From the NCBI GenBank assembly GCA_028706295.1, contig JAQWBQ010000002.1, positions 59,455 to 123,454 of the forward strand: DNA of 64,000 nt. Direction: 5' to 3'. The stretch is from Bacteroidales bacterium (GTDB taxonomy: Bacteria > Bacteroidota > Bacteroidia > Bacteroidales > FEN-979). The translations under genes were made by a program, and so were the position numbers. The notes beneath the pieces were generated by a model. It had not been told where the DNA came from and ran no database searches. It saw nothing but the letters and a program-made list of their open reading frames with translations. Every line of letters starts with the position of its first letter. The stretch's first letter is position 1. Positions 41,529-52,325 of this stretch are shown in pieces.

Positions 41529-43415
41529 ATGGATCAATTGAATGAAAAGAGGTTATTTGGTGAATTCCAGCCTGTTCCAACAGAAGTTTGGGAAGAAAAA
41601 ATCACCGCTGACCTAAAAGGAGCTGACTACAAGAAGAAGCTGGTATGGAAAACCGATGAAGGATTTGAGGTCAGACCTTATTATCGTGCCGAGGACCTAA
41701 CAGGGTTGGAATATTTAACTGCCCTTCCGGATCATGATCCTTATGTAAGAGGTCATCGGATCCGCGACAACAAATGGATCATCAGGCAGGATTTTTCTTC
41801 CACAGAGCACTTGAAGGCCAATGAACAGGCTTTATGCGCTCTTCAAAGGGGAGTGAACTCAGTAGGCCTCAATGTTTCCGGCATAACCACCCACAAGCAG
41901 ATGAGTGAATTATTGCAGGGTCTTGATTTCTCTAAGACTGCTGTTAATTTTACCACAAGCCGTTCTTATCCGCTTTCACTGGAGCTCTTTATTTATGAGG
42001 TTAATCACAGGGGCGACGGGGGAGATCATATCAGGGGGTCGATCAATTTTGATCCGATCAGTTATCTGTTGCTTCATGGTGATTATTATATAAACTGGAC
42101 CCATAATGTTGAGGAGGCAGAGTATCTGATTCATACTGTTTTAAAGAGGCTTCCGCACTTTAAGGCGATCACTGTTAACGGGCATTATTTTCAGGATGCG
42201 GGAGCAAATCTTGTACAGGAACTGGCTTTCAGTATGGCTGCAGCCAACGAATACCTTGTCGGACTCACCGCGAAAGGATTTCATGTTGATGCTGTGGCAC
42301 CGCATCTCCAGATCTCCTTTGCAGTCGGTCCCAATTATTTTATGGAGATTGCCAAGCTCCGGGCTGCGCGGTTGTTGTGGACGCGGATCCTCGAACAGTA
42401 TCCGGCATCCCTGCAGGAGTCTTATCAGCTTTTTCTCCATGCCCAAACGGCCCGTTGGAATAAAACGCTCTATGACCCCTATGTCAACATGCTAAGGACC
42501 ACCACTGAAGGAATGTCGGCTGTTCTTGGGAATGCTGATTCTGTAACCTTGGATCCATTTGATAAAAATTACCGGGAACCTTCGGAATTTTCTTACAGGA
42601 TTGCAAGGAATCAGCAGCTGGTATTGAAAGAGGAATCATATTTTGACAAAGTCGTTGATCCGGCTGCCGGATCCTATTACATTGAAAACCTGACCCATTC
42701 CATTGCACATCATGCCTGGAAGTTATTCAAGGAAACTGAAGCCAGGGGAGGAATACTTGAATGTATCAAATCAGGATATATTCAGGAGGAAGTAACCCGA
42801 AGCAGGCAGCAGAAAGAGGCTGACATTGCCCAAAAGAGAATCATTTTGCTGGGTACCAATCAGTATCCAAATGTACTCGAGAACATGGGCGGAAACCAGG
42901 AAACTGAAGAAGAGCCGGGAAGAACGGAGCCTTCGACCTATCCCAAACTCACACGATTCAGGGGAGGTTCAGGTTTTGAACAAATCCGATTGGCCACGGA
43001 AGCTTATGTTGCCGAAGGGCACAAAAGACCCGCAGTCTTTTTATTTACCATGGGGAACCTGGCAATGTTCCGGGCGCGTGCTGGTTTTGCATCCAATTTT
43101 TTTGGATGTGCCGGTTATGAGATCATCGACAACCCCGGATTCACTGCTATTGCGGAGGGGGTAACGGCAGCGTTTGACACAAAAGCCGAAATTGTTGTTA
43201 TTTGCAGTTCTGATGAGGAATACGCTGAAATCGTTCCGGAAATAGCACGGCTGATTAAACAAAAGAACAAGGAGATACTTATGGTTGTTGCAGGGTATCC
43301 CAAGGATTTGGTTGATGCTTTCAGGTCGGCAGGGATTGATGACTTTATTCATGTGAGATCCAATCTTCTTGAGACCTTGAGCAGGTTTCAGCGTTTATTG
43401 AAAATAAAAGAATGA
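41529..43415 (+). CDS. mutA: Methylmalonyl-CoA mutase small subunit
   Basis: MMCoA mutase barrel (ALCALQRGVNSVGLNVSG; LAFSMAAANEYL; DPAAGSYYIENLTHSIAHHAWKLFKE); no DxHxxG in the B12-like domain. Confidence 0.95.
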   Translation: MDQLNEKRLFGEFQPVPTEVWEEKITADLKGADYKKKLVWKTDEGFEVRPYYRAEDLTGLEYLTALPDHDPYVRGHRIRDNKWIIRQDFSSTEHLKANEQALCALQRGVNSVGLNVSGITTHKQMSELLQGLDFSKTAVNFTTSRSYPLSLELFIYEVNHRGDGGDHIRGSINFDPISYLLLHGDYYINWTHNVEEAEYLIHTVLKRLPHFKAITVNGHYFQDAGANLVQELAFSMAAANEYLVGLTAKGFHVDAVAPHLQISFAVGPNYFMEIAKLRAARLLWTRILEQYPASLQESYQLFLHAQTARWNKTLYDPYVNMLRTTTEGMSAVLGNADSVTLDPFDKNYREPSEFSYRIARNQQLVLKEESYFDKVVDPAAGSYYIENLTHSIAHHAWKLFKETEARGGILECIKSGYIQEEVTRSRQQKEADIAQKRIILLGTNQYPNVLENMGGNQETEEEPGRTEPSTYPKLTRFRGGSGFEQIRLATEAYVAEGHKRPAVFLFTMGNLAMFRARAGFASNFFGCAGYEIIDNPGFTAIAEGVTAAFDTKAEIVVICSSDEEYAEIVPEIARLIKQKNKEILMVVAGYPKDLVDAFRSAGIDDFIHVRSNLLETLSRFQRLLKIKE

Positions 43416-43443
43416 ATTTAGTGAACTTGAAAAATCCGACACT

Positions 43444-43854
43444 ATGCAGTCAGATTCAGATATCTCAAATACAGAAAAAAAACCGTTATCCATACTGGTC
43501 GCCGAAGATAATGCCATCAACCTCAGGTTGATTACGGCAGCTCTTATCAGAGCCGGCTATACGGTTGATTCCGCTGCGAACGGGGCCATTGCGGTGGAAA
43601 AGTTCGCTATGCATTCCTATGATGCTATCCTGATGGATATTATGATGCCGGTAATGGATGGTATCACGGCCACTAAGGAGATCAGAAAGATTGAATCAGA
43701 AAGGACTATACCCGGTCAGGAAAGGGTAAAGATCATTGCAATCACTGCCAACGCTTTTGAGGATGACCGGTCCAAATTCTTTGAAGCGGGGATGGATTTT
43801 TACATGAACAAACCCGTTGAAATTAATGAGTTGCATCGTTTGCTAAGTATCTGA
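43444..43854 (+). CDS. Stand-alone receiver-domain response regulator
   Basis: SILVAEDNAINLRLITAALIRAGYTVDSAANGAIAVEKF..DAILMDIMMPVMDGITATKEIR. Confidence 0.94.
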   Translation: MQSDSDISNTEKKPLSILVAEDNAINLRLITAALIRAGYTVDSAANGAIAVEKFAMHSYDAILMDIMMPVMDGITATKEIRKIESERTIPGQERVKIIAITANAFEDDRSKFFEAGMDFYMNKPVEINELHRLLSI

Positions 43855-43869
43855 AGCCTCTTCACGACC

Positions 43870-46227
43870 ATGAGCACGAAATTATCTGTTCGCCCTTTTC
43901 TGATACCCATGATCATCTATTTTGTGGGTGTTACCTTGTATGCCATTTTCGTAAGTTATTCTGAACGTCAAAAGATACTTGTCGATATCGATGCAAAGTT
44001 GCTTTATGCTGCCAAAAATATTAAGTATATCATTGCTGATGATTTTCACGATCGGACGATAGACTCCACTTCGGTAAGCGATTCAGAAAATATGCGAAAT
44101 ATCCGAATGCTTTCCAATTATGTGAAGCTGAACAATCTTTCGTACCTCTATACCGGCATCTTACGGGACGGAAAAGTTTATTTTACTTCTTCCAGTGCGA
44201 AAGATGAGGATTTCAGGAAAAAGGATTTACCTTATTACTGGGAAGAGTATCCTGAAGCAACACCGGAATTAAAACAGACTTTCAATAAGGAAAGCCCGAC
44301 ATTTGAAACATCCAAAGACCGTTGGGGTGAATTCCGCAGCGGGTTGGTCAGAGAGACGACTGCAAAAGGAAACAGCTATCTTGCCGGAGCTGATATGGAT
44401 ATTTCATTCGTGAACCAGCAGATCTGGCAAAGCTTCAAGATGGTCGTCCTTCGGGCATTGTTCTTTTTCGTCCTTTTCGTTCCATTTTTAATCGTTCTGA
44501 ACAGGTTCTACAAACGAAACACGTCCATGCTCGAAAATGAAGTGGATGAGCGTAAACTTGTCGAATCCAAGCTTGAAGGTTACAAAAAGCATCTGGAGGA
44601 CATCGTTAAAATGAGAACAGAACAGCTTGAGAAGGAGATTTCGGAACGAAGATCCATCGAAGTCGAACTTCAGAAAGCCAAGGAGATAGCCATTCATGAA
44701 AGCCGTGCCAAATCAATCTTTCTAGCCAGTATGAGCCATGAGATCCGGACTCCCATGAATGGGGTCATCGGAATGGTGAATATTCTCAAGGATACCACGC
44801 TGAATGATGAACAAAGGGAGTATCTTGACATCATCGAGATTTCGGGGAATAACCTGCTGTCGATTATCAATGATGTTCTTGACTTTTCGAAAATTGAAGC
44901 GGGTCAGGTGGAACTTGAAAACATCCCGTTTAATCTGCCTCAACAGATTGAAGAGGTCACCAAACTCTTACACATGCGGGCAGAAATCAAAGGACTGAAA
45001 CTGTTTTTTACTGTTTCTCCCGATGTTCCTGAAATAGTTAAGGGAGACCCGGTCCGTTTCAAACAAATCGTTATCAACCTTACTAACAACGCGATCAAAT
45101 TCACCAGTGAAGGTTCTGTTACGATAGGGCTGGAACTGGTTTCATCGGATGATAAAATCCAAAAGATCCGTTGTCAGGTGAAGGATACTGGTATCGGGAT
45201 TTCGGAAAAGGGAAAAGAGAAGCTGTTCAGGGAATTTTCTCAGGCCGATACATCTACAACACGAAATTACGGAGGAACGGGATTGGGACTAAAGATTTCG
45301 AAAGATCTGTCAGCACTGATGGGGGGTGAGATCGGAGTGATCAGTGAAGAGGGACAGGGTTCCACATTCTGGTTCACCGCTAATTTCGATACGATAGATA
45401 AGACAGAAATTGACCGTATCCATGCTGAAAAAAGACAAACTCTTGCAAAATCGTTGTCAATTCTTCTGGTCGAAGATAACTATATCAGTCAGAAAGTAGC
45501 ACAAACTGCACTTGAACGCGACGGGTACAAATACATTGATATAGCAGCCAATGGCGAGATCGCTGTAAAAATGTTCTCGGAAAAGGAGTACCAGATCGTA
45601 CTTATGGATATACGGATGCCGGTAATGGATGGCCTGCAGGCCACCGAACAATTCCGTTTAATTGAAAAATCAAATCCTGAACGCCCCCCTACAGCAATTG
45701 TAGCTTTTACGGCCTATGCGATTGAAGGCGACCGTGAGCGGTTTCTTCGGGCAGGAATGGATGATTATGTTGCAAAGCCTTTTCAGCCAGAGGAATTGAT
45801 CCGGGTTATAGATAAATATGCCAACAGGTTAAAATTCAGAACAAAGAAACACTTGAAGATCCTGCTTGCTGAGGATAATAAGATCAATCAGAAAGTGGCT
45901 TCAAAAACACTTGAAACTTTTGGTCACCAGGTAGATGTGGTCGAAAACGGCCTGCAGGCCGTCGAAAAGGCCAGGACGAAGCAGTATGATCTGGTGTTGA
46001 TGGATTTGGAAATGCCGGAAATGGATGGTATTGAGGCGACCAAAACCATCCGGAAAATGGAAGCTGATCAGGATTCAGGGGCATCGGTGCACCCTCATCT
46101 GAAAATTGTTGCCCTGACGGCACATTCTACAACTGAAGATAAGAACAGATGCCTGGAGGCAGGTATGGATGATTATATCAGCAAGCCTTTCAGACAAACG
46201 GAACTTGTACGGGCTTTATCAATATAA
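43870..46227 (+). CDS. Hybrid sensor histidine kinase with two C-terminal receivers
   Basis: Two TMs around a ~170 aa extracytoplasmic domain; His[21 protein letters not shown]; HATPase [17 protein letters not shown]; two REC domains (LLVEDN.., LLAEDN..). Confidence 0.95.
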   Translation: MSTKLSVRPFLIPMIIYFVGVTLYAIFVSYSERQKILVDIDAKLLYAAKNIKYIIADDFHDRTIDSTSVSDSENMRNIRMLSNYVKLNNLSYLYTGILRDGKVYFTSSSAKDEDFRKKDLPYYWEEYPEATPELKQTFNKESPTFETSKDRWGEFRSGLVRETTAKGNSYLAGADMDISFVNQQIWQSFKMVVLRALFFFVLFVPFLIVLNRFYKRNTSMLENEVDERKLVESKLEGYKKHLEDIVKMRTEQLEKEISERRSIEVELQKAKEIAIHESRAKSIFLASMSHEIRTPMNGVIGMVNILKDTTLNDEQREYLDIIEISGNNLLSIINDVLDFSKIEAGQVELENIPFNLPQQIEEVTKLLHMRAEIKGLKLFFTVSPDVPEIVKGDPVRFKQIVINLTNNAIKFTSEGSVTIGLELVSSDDKIQKIRCQVKDTGIGISEKGKEKLFREFSQADTSTTRNYGGTGLGLKISKDLSALMGGEIGVISEEGQGSTFWFTANFDTIDKTEIDRIHAEKRQTLAKSLSILLVEDNYISQKVAQTALERDGYKYIDIAANGEIAVKMFSEKEYQIVLMDIRMPVMDGLQATEQFRLIEKSNPERPPTAIVAFTAYAIEGDRERFLRAGMDDYVAKPFQPEELIRVIDKYANRLKFRTKKHLKILLAEDNKINQKVASKTLETFGHQVDVVENGLQAVEKARTKQYDLVLMDLEMPEMDGIEATKTIRKMEADQDSGASVHPHLKIVALTAHSTTEDKNRCLEAGMDDYISKPFRQTELVRALSI

Positions 46228-46236
46228 TATAGTACC

Positions 46237-47058
46237 ATGCGGATAATTCAACTTTTTTTGATCCTGGCTCTTTTTGCCCCTGTTACAGTCATCGCACAGG
46301 ATGAGAGGGTATTCAGTGACATTGAAGCAGAAAAAGAGAATCAGGGTGTGGATCTGAATCTGGGAGCGGATCTGTTCAGCAGATATATCTGGAGGGGATA
46401 CGATTATGGCAATTCACCGGCGATTCAACCCAACATCAATTTTTCCTGGAAAGGTTTGAGTATCGGGGCCTGGGGATCTTATGCTTTTTCAAAACATTCG
46501 ATTCGGATTGATGATACGACTGTTGTGGATGCAGGCAATTATTCAGAGGTAGATCTTTATATTTCTTATACCTATAAATGGTTTACGTTGTTGCTCTATG
46601 ATTATTTTACACCGAACGGACTCAATCCGAATGACGGGAATAAATATTTCGATTATAAAAATTCCACAACCGGTCATACGTTTGAAGCCTGTTTGTCGTT
46701 TGACGGCACCGAGACATTTCCATTACGGGTAATGGCCGGAACCCTCTTCTATGGCGATGATAAAGGCAAAGATTCCACGGGGACTTACGGGCAGGGCACC
46801 AAGAATAATTTTTCGACCTATTTCGAGATCGGGTATACCTTCAACATAAAAAAGATTGATACAGATTTAATCCCTTTTATCGGTGGTATTCCCTTTGGCA
46901 GCAGTTGGTACGGGCCTTATGCCGGAGTAACCAATATCGGGTTAACGGTGAAGAAATCAATCCCAATAACCCCTGTGTACTCCTTCCCGGTACAGGCTTC
47001 GCTTATTGCCAATCCGCAATCGGAAGCGCTATTCCTGGTATTCGGAATATCTTTTTAA
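46237..47058 (+). CDS. TorF-like putative outer-membrane porin/barrel
   Basis: Signal peptide; VDLNLGADLFSRYIWRGYDYGNSPAIQPNINFSWKGLSIGAWGSYAF; C-terminal ..FLVFGISF. Confidence 0.75.
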   Translation: MRIIQLFLILALFAPVTVIAQDERVFSDIEAEKENQGVDLNLGADLFSRYIWRGYDYGNSPAIQPNINFSWKGLSIGAWGSYAFSKHSIRIDDTTVVDAGNYSEVDLYISYTYKWFTLLLYDYFTPNGLNPNDGNKYFDYKNSTTGHTFEACLSFDGTETFPLRVMAGTLFYGDDKGKDSTGTYGQGTKNNFSTYFEIGYTFNIKKIDTDLIPFIGGIPFGSSWYGPYAGVTNIGLTVKKSIPITPVYSFPVQASLIANPQSEALFLVFGISF

Positions 47059-47079
47059 CTACCATATACTGAACAAAAA

Positions 47080-49230
47080 ATGAGACCAGATTTTAAAAAC
47101 GTTGAAATAGAAAAAAACATTCAGGGGAAATCGTTTGCCGACTGGGAGGCAGAAGAAGGAATTCAGAAGGAGTGGAGAACCCCGGAACAGATCCTGGTTA
47201 AGCCGGTTTACGGCAGCGATGATCTGAAGGAGATGGAACATTTAAATTTCACCGCAGGTATTCCGCCTTTTCTGCGTGGACCTTATTCCACAATGTATGT
47301 TATGAGTCCGTGGACCATCAGGCAATATGCCGGTTTCTCGACTGCCGAAGAATCGAATGCTTTTTACCGCCGCAACCTGAAGGCTGGGCAGAAGGGATTA
47401 TCAGTAGCTTTTGACCTCGCAACACACCGCGGATATGATTCGGATCATGAGCGCGTGGTTGGTGATGTCGGGAAAGCAGGGGTTGCCATTGATTCGATTC
47501 TTGACATGAAGATCCTTTTTGATCAGATTCCGCTGGATATCATGTCGGTATCGATGACCATGAACGGAGCGGTACTCCCCATCCTTGCTTTTTATATTGT
47601 TGCAGCCGAGGAACAAGGGGTTCCGATGGCAAAGCTGACAGGGACCATTCAAAATGATATCCTGAAAGAGTTCATGGTTCGGAATACCTATATTTATCCG
47701 CCTATTCCTTCGATGAAGATCATTGCGGACATATTCGAATTCACGTCGAAAAATATGCCGAAATTCAACTCCATCTCGATCAGTGGTTATCATATGCAGG
47801 AGGCAGGTGCAACCGCCGACATTGAGCTGGCTTATACGCTTGCAGATGGATTGGAATATCTCAGGGCAGGGATCAATGCCGGGATGGACATTGATACTTT
47901 TGCACCCAGGCTTTCTTTTTTCTGGGCTTCCGGGATGAATCATTTCATGGAAATTGCAAAGATGCGGGCTGCGCGGTTGTTGTGGGCAAAGATAGTAAGG
48001 CAGTTCAATCCCAAAAATCCCAAATCGATGGCATTGCGGACCCATACACAGACTTCAGGATGGAGTCTGACCGAACAGGATCCCTTCAACAATGTAGCCC
48101 GGACTTGTGTCGAAGCGCTTGCTGCCGCGCTGGGACATACGCAATCATTACATACCAATTCACTCGACGAAGCAATAGCCCTGCCTACCGATTTTTCAGC
48201 CCGGATCGCCCGGAATACGCAATTGTATTTACAAGAAGAGACGCAAATTTGCCGTTCCCTTGATCCCTGGGCCGGTTCCTTTTATGTTGAATCGCTCACA
48301 CACGAAATTGCCCATAAAGCATGGGCCCTTATCGAAGAGGTCGAAGAACTGGGCGGTATGGCAAAGGCAATCGAAACCGGCATCCCGAAAATGAGAATCG
48401 AGGAAGCTTCGGCACGTAAGCAGGCCCGTATTGATTCGGGTAAAGATAAAATCATCGGCGTAAATATGAACCGCCTTGAAAAGGAAGATCCCATTGAAAT
48501 CCTCGATGTCGACAACGCCGCTGTTCGTGAAGCCCAGGTCAACCGCCTGAAACAGCTCCGTGAGGCCAGAAATATTGAAGAAGTCCGGGCTGCACTCGAT
48601 GCATTGACCCATGCTGCCGAATCGGGTAAGGGGAATTTGCTGGAACTTTCCATTGATGCTGCACGCAAAAGAGCTTCTCTGGGTGAAATATCATTTGCAC
48701 TTGAAAAAGTTTACGGGAGGTATAAAGCTGTGATCAGAAGTATTTCAGGAGTTTACTCCTCTGAATCAAAAGATAACGGGGCTTTTCAAAAAGCACGGGA
48801 ACTGGCCGACCGCTTTGCAGAGCTGGAAGGTCGCCGGCCCCGTATCATGATAGCAAAAATGGGACAGGACGGGCACGACCGCGGAGCAAAAGTTGTTGCT
48901 ACCGGTTATGCGGATATTGGCTTTGACGTCGACATTGGTCCTCTGTTTCAAACCCCGGCCGAAGCCGCCCGCCAGGCTGTCGAGAATGATGTTCACATTT
49001 TGGGGGTTTCCAGCCTTGCGGCAGGGCATAAAACACTGGTTCCACAAGTAATAGCAGAATTAAAAAAACTTGGCCGCGAAGATATTCTGGTAATTGTGGG
49101 AGGAGTTATCCCACCACAGGATTATGAATTCCTTTACCAATCCGGAGCAATTGCTATTTTCGGCCCGGGAACCGTCATTTCAGAAGCCGGGATAAAACTT
49201 CTTGAGATTCTGATTGAAAGCCGCAAATAA
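47080..49230 (+). CDS. mutB: Methylmalonyl-CoA mutase large subunit (catalytic, B12-binding)
   Basis: [49 protein letters not shown]12 motif [34 protein letters not shown]. Confidence 0.98.
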   Translation: MRPDFKNVEIEKNIQGKSFADWEAEEGIQKEWRTPEQILVKPVYGSDDLKEMEHLNFTAGIPPFLRGPYSTMYVMSPWTIRQYAGFSTAEESNAFYRRNLKAGQKGLSVAFDLATHRGYDSDHERVVGDVGKAGVAIDSILDMKILFDQIPLDIMSVSMTMNGAVLPILAFYIVAAEEQGVPMAKLTGTIQNDILKEFMVRNTYIYPPIPSMKIIADIFEFTSKNMPKFNSISISGYHMQEAGATADIELAYTLADGLEYLRAGINAGMDIDTFAPRLSFFWASGMNHFMEIAKMRAARLLWAKIVRQFNPKNPKSMALRTHTQTSGWSLTEQDPFNNVARTCVEALAAALGHTQSLHTNSLDEAIALPTDFSARIARNTQLYLQEETQICRSLDPWAGSFYVESLTHEIAHKAWALIEEVEELGGMAKAIETGIPKMRIEEASARKQARIDSGKDKIIGVNMNRLEKEDPIEILDVDNAAVREAQVNRLKQLREARNIEEVRAALDALTHAAESGKGNLLELSIDAARKRASLGEISFALEKVYGRYKAVIRSISGVYSSESKDNGAFQKARELADRFAELEGRRPRIMIAKMGQDGHDRGAKVVATGYADIGFDVDIGPLFQTPAEAARQAVENDVHILGVSSLAAGHKTLVPQVIAELKKLGREDILVIVGGVIPPQDYEFLYQSGAIAIFGPGTVISEAGIKLLEILIESRK

Positions 49231-49233
49231 AAG

Positions 49234-50457
49234 ATGGCTTTAACGTCGTTGACCCTACCGAACGGTATCCGTCTGGTTCATTATCCTGTTCAGGCAAAAG
49301 TAGCGCATTGCGGACTTTTTATCAATGCCGGTACCCGTGATGAATTGGAACCTGAGCACGGGATTGCCCATTTTATTGAACACACGATTTTTAAAGGCAC
49401 CAAAAAACGGAATGTTTTCCAGGTCCTCAATCGACTTGAAAATATCGGAGCCGACCTGAACGCATTTACCACCAAAGAAGAGACATGTATATATGCCACC
49501 TTTCTTTCGGAGTATTACGACCGCACCCTTGAGCTGTTTCATGATCTCTTCTTCAACGCAATATTTCCTGAAAAAGAACTTGAAAAGGAAAAACAGGTAG
49601 TACTGGATGAAATAAAAGCCTGTAAGGATAATCCGGCAGAACAAATATTTGACGATTTCGAGGATCTGGTGTTTGCCGGTCATCCGTTGGGTAAAAATAT
49701 TCTTGGGACCAAAAGCAGTCTTAAACAGATCGACCGGAAAGCGGTGTTTGATTTTATTCACCGCAATTACCGTATGGAACAGGTAGTCATTGCTTCTGTC
49801 GGGAATATTGATTTCGCCTCACTGACGAAAAGGGTTATGAAGTACTTTATGCGGAATCCCGATCGCGGGAACATGGTACCCCGACATCCATTTAGCTCCT
49901 ACTCGAAATTCCACAGCGTTAACAGAAAGAAAACGTCGCAGGTTCACTGCGTCATTGGCAGCCCGGCCTACTGCTTTTCCGACACCCGCCGGATCCCCAT
50001 GGCGCTGCTGAATAATATGCTGGGTGGGCCTATTTTGAATTCAAGACTTTCACTGGCCTTACGCGAAAGAAATGGATTGACCTATCATAACGAATCGAAT
50101 TATACTGCTTATTCCGATTCCGGAATTGTTAGCATCTATTTCGGAACAGATCCGGTCCATTTCGACAAGGCGCTTGCCATTGTCTTCAAAGAATTGAAAA
50201 AGCTCAGGGAAACGCGGTTGACACCCATACAGTTTCATACCATTCAGAATCAGTTGATAGGGCAACTGTCCATTGCGCAGGAATCGAATTTGTCGGCCAT
50301 GCTTGCAATGGGTAAGAACTTTCTGCTGAAAAATGAATATGACCCGCCCGAATTGCTCATGGAGTTGATCCGGCGAACCACGGCTGCAGAGGTGATGGAG
50401 ATTGCAAATCAGGTGTTCGATGCATCGGGCCTGAGTATGCTTACTTTCAGATCATAG
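49234..50457 (+). CDS. M16 family (insulinase-like) zinc peptidase
   Basis: GTRDELEPEHGIAHFIEHTIFKGTKKR (HxxEH) and downstream Glu region. Confidence 0.96.
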   Translation: MALTSLTLPNGIRLVHYPVQAKVAHCGLFINAGTRDELEPEHGIAHFIEHTIFKGTKKRNVFQVLNRLENIGADLNAFTTKEETCIYATFLSEYYDRTLELFHDLFFNAIFPEKELEKEKQVVLDEIKACKDNPAEQIFDDFEDLVFAGHPLGKNILGTKSSLKQIDRKAVFDFIHRNYRMEQVVIASVGNIDFASLTKRVMKYFMRNPDRGNMVPRHPFSSYSKFHSVNRKKTSQVHCVIGSPAYCFSDTRRIPMALLNNMLGGPILNSRLSLALRERNGLTYHNESNYTAYSDSGIVSIYFGTDPVHFDKALAIVFKELKKLRETRLTPIQFHTIQNQLIGQLSIAQESNLSAMLAMGKNFLLKNEYDPPELLMELIRRTTAAEVMEIANQVFDASGLSMLTFRS

Positions 50458-51165
50458 GAAGTTCTCATCAATGAACCGGGAGAATTTTTCCTTGTATTGC
50501 TCACTTACCGGAATATAAACCCTGCCGAAAACGATCCTGTTCCGTTCGATCGTTTCCACCCGGTCTAGATTTACGATGAATGACCGGTGTACACGCATGA
50601 ACCTTGAGGCCGGTAATTTCGATTCAAGTGTTTTTAATGAATTAATCGTGAGGATGGGTTTGGGTTGATTTTTCAGGAACACCTTGACGTAATCCTTCAG
50701 ACCTTCGATGTAAATGATATCGTCAAAATTGATTCGGATGACCTTATATTCGGAGTTCAGGAAGAGAAATCGGTCGTTACTTTCGATTTTGCCGGCCTTC
50801 AGAATTTCCATGTCGATGAGTCTTTTAGCCTTTTGTGCGGAAACGAGAAATTCATCGTAACCAAAGGGTTTTAAAAGATAATCAACCGCCTCGAGTTTGT
50901 ATCCCTCCAGGGCAAATTTCTCATACGCTGTAGCAAAGACGATCTTTGGACCTGAAGGCATATTTCTCACGAAATCAGTCCCAATGAGATCGGGCATCTG
51001 AATATCGAGGTAAATCAGATCGACCGGTTGTTGCTCCAGAAATTCCAGGGCGGATAAAGCGTTTTCAAAACCACCGGAGAAGGTTAAATACGAGGTGTTT
51101 TTTATGTACCCCGAAACCAATTGAAGCGCCAGAGGCTCATCATCGATTGCTATGGTGCGGATCAT
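50452..51165 (-). CDS. LytTR-family response regulator
   Basis: TIAIDDEPLALQLVSGYI; IYLDIQMPDLIGTDFV; LytTR domain IIYIEGLKDYVKVFLKNQPKPILTINSLKTLESKLPASRFMRVHRSFIVNLDRV. Confidence 0.97.
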   Translation of the reverse strand: MIRTIAIDDEPLALQLVSGYIKNTSYLTFSGGFENALSALEFLEQQPVDLIYLDIQMPDLIGTDFVRNMPSGPKIVFATAYEKFALEGYKLEAVDYLLKPFGYDEFLVSAQKAKRLIDMEILKAGKIESNDRFLFLNSEYKVIRINFDDIIYIEGLKDYVKVFLKNQPKPILTINSLKTLESKLPASRFMRVHRSFIVNLDRVETIERNRIVFGRVYIPVSEQYKEKFSRFIDENFL

Positions 51166-52322
51166 CCTGTTATGTTTTCGTCAAGAGTAATGGACAAAAG
51201 TACTTCAAAGCTTTCAGCTGATGAATTAAACTTCAGGTTGTGTTTCATCGGGTATAGTAAAGCAAGCCTTTTCTTTACATTTTCCAGGCCGATACCGGTT
51301 TCGGAACGGAAGATTTCCTCAGTTCCTTTTCCCTGACTGTTAAGACATCTGAACTTTATTTCCTGCCGTGAGATTTCCAAATCAATGTCGATAAAAGAGG
51401 GATTCTTGTAACTGATCCCATGTTTAAAGGCATTTTCAATGAAAGGAAGGAAGATAAGAGGAGGAATTAAGACATCCGGATAATCTTCAGGAAAATTAAT
51501 TTTCAGAGAAACGCTTTTTGAGATTCGGAGCTTCATGAGTTCAATATAATTGTTCATAAACTCAATTTCCTGGCTGATCCGGATATTCCCTTTTTCCGTT
51601 TCATAAAGAAGGTAGCGCATCAATTTGGATAATTGCAGAATTGCTTTTTGTCCGTCTTTGAGATTGATCTGAACCAATGAATAAATGTTATTCAACGTAT
51701 TGAAGAAAAAATGCGGATTGATCTGGTTTTTTAAAAATGCCAGTTCAGAATTCAACCGCGCTTTTTCAACCTCCTTGTTCAACCGTTCCTGTTGTGCAAA
51801 TTTTTCTGAGTATCTTAATCCGACACTGAATCCTGTAAGGATGACGGAGGTCAAAAGAAAATTGTAAACCGGCCAACCTTTTAATGGTCTTTTCCCACGA
51901 TCGGAACCTCTTTCGATCATCCGGGGGCCTCTGTACCTGTCTGGTTCAATACGGGGACCCTGGCCTGGTTGACCCGGAGGCGGTACGCCGGTTTCGGTTT
52001 TTCTGATTTCACCCATCGGTCTGCGATGGTATGAACTCATCATCAATTCCATTCCCAGGATTGAGATTAAAACAATAATCGCAGATGAAAGAAAATAGAC
52101 AATTCTTTTTTTTCTGAAAAAAAGGTACGGGATTAACAAAAAATAGTTCATGTAGAAAATAAAACCGAAAAGAATGGTCTGAATCATCCCGATCAGAAGA
52201 AAATTACGGTCATCACTCGATTCGAGATACAGAAAATAAGATGGCAGAACGAAAAGGAATATCCACACAAAAATGTGCATAAGGACATTCAATATTTTTT
52301 CTTTATGTGTAAAACTGCTCAT
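51162..52322 (-). CDS. LytS/YehU-type sensor histidine kinase
   Basis: Four TM segments; LKNQINPHFFFNTLNNIYSLVQ; PPLIFLPFIENAFKHGI; GIGLENVKKRLALLYP. Confidence 0.96.
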   Translation of the reverse strand: MSSFTHKEKILNVLMHIFVWIFLFVLPSYFLYLESSDDRNFLLIGMIQTILFGFIFYMNYFLLIPYLFFRKKRIVYFLSSAIIVLISILGMELMMSSYHRRPMGEIRKTETGVPPPGQPGQGPRIEPDRYRGPRMIERGSDRGKRPLKGWPVYNFLLTSVILTGFSVGLRYSEKFAQQERLNKEVEKARLNSELAFLKNQINPHFFFNTLNNIYSLVQINLKDGQKAILQLSKLMRYLLYETEKGNIRISQEIEFMNNYIELMKLRISKSVSLKINFPEDYPDVLIPPLIFLPFIENAFKHGISYKNPSFIDIDLEISRQEIKFRCLNSQGKGTEEIFRSETGIGLENVKKRLALLYPMKHNLKFNSSAESFEVLLSITLDENITG

Positions 52323-52325
52323 GGT

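Noticed and set aside
47401-48045. 214-aa antisense ORF within mutB
   Set aside because: Antisense to the catalytic mutase; composition (His/Cys/Arg rich) is typical of spurious frames
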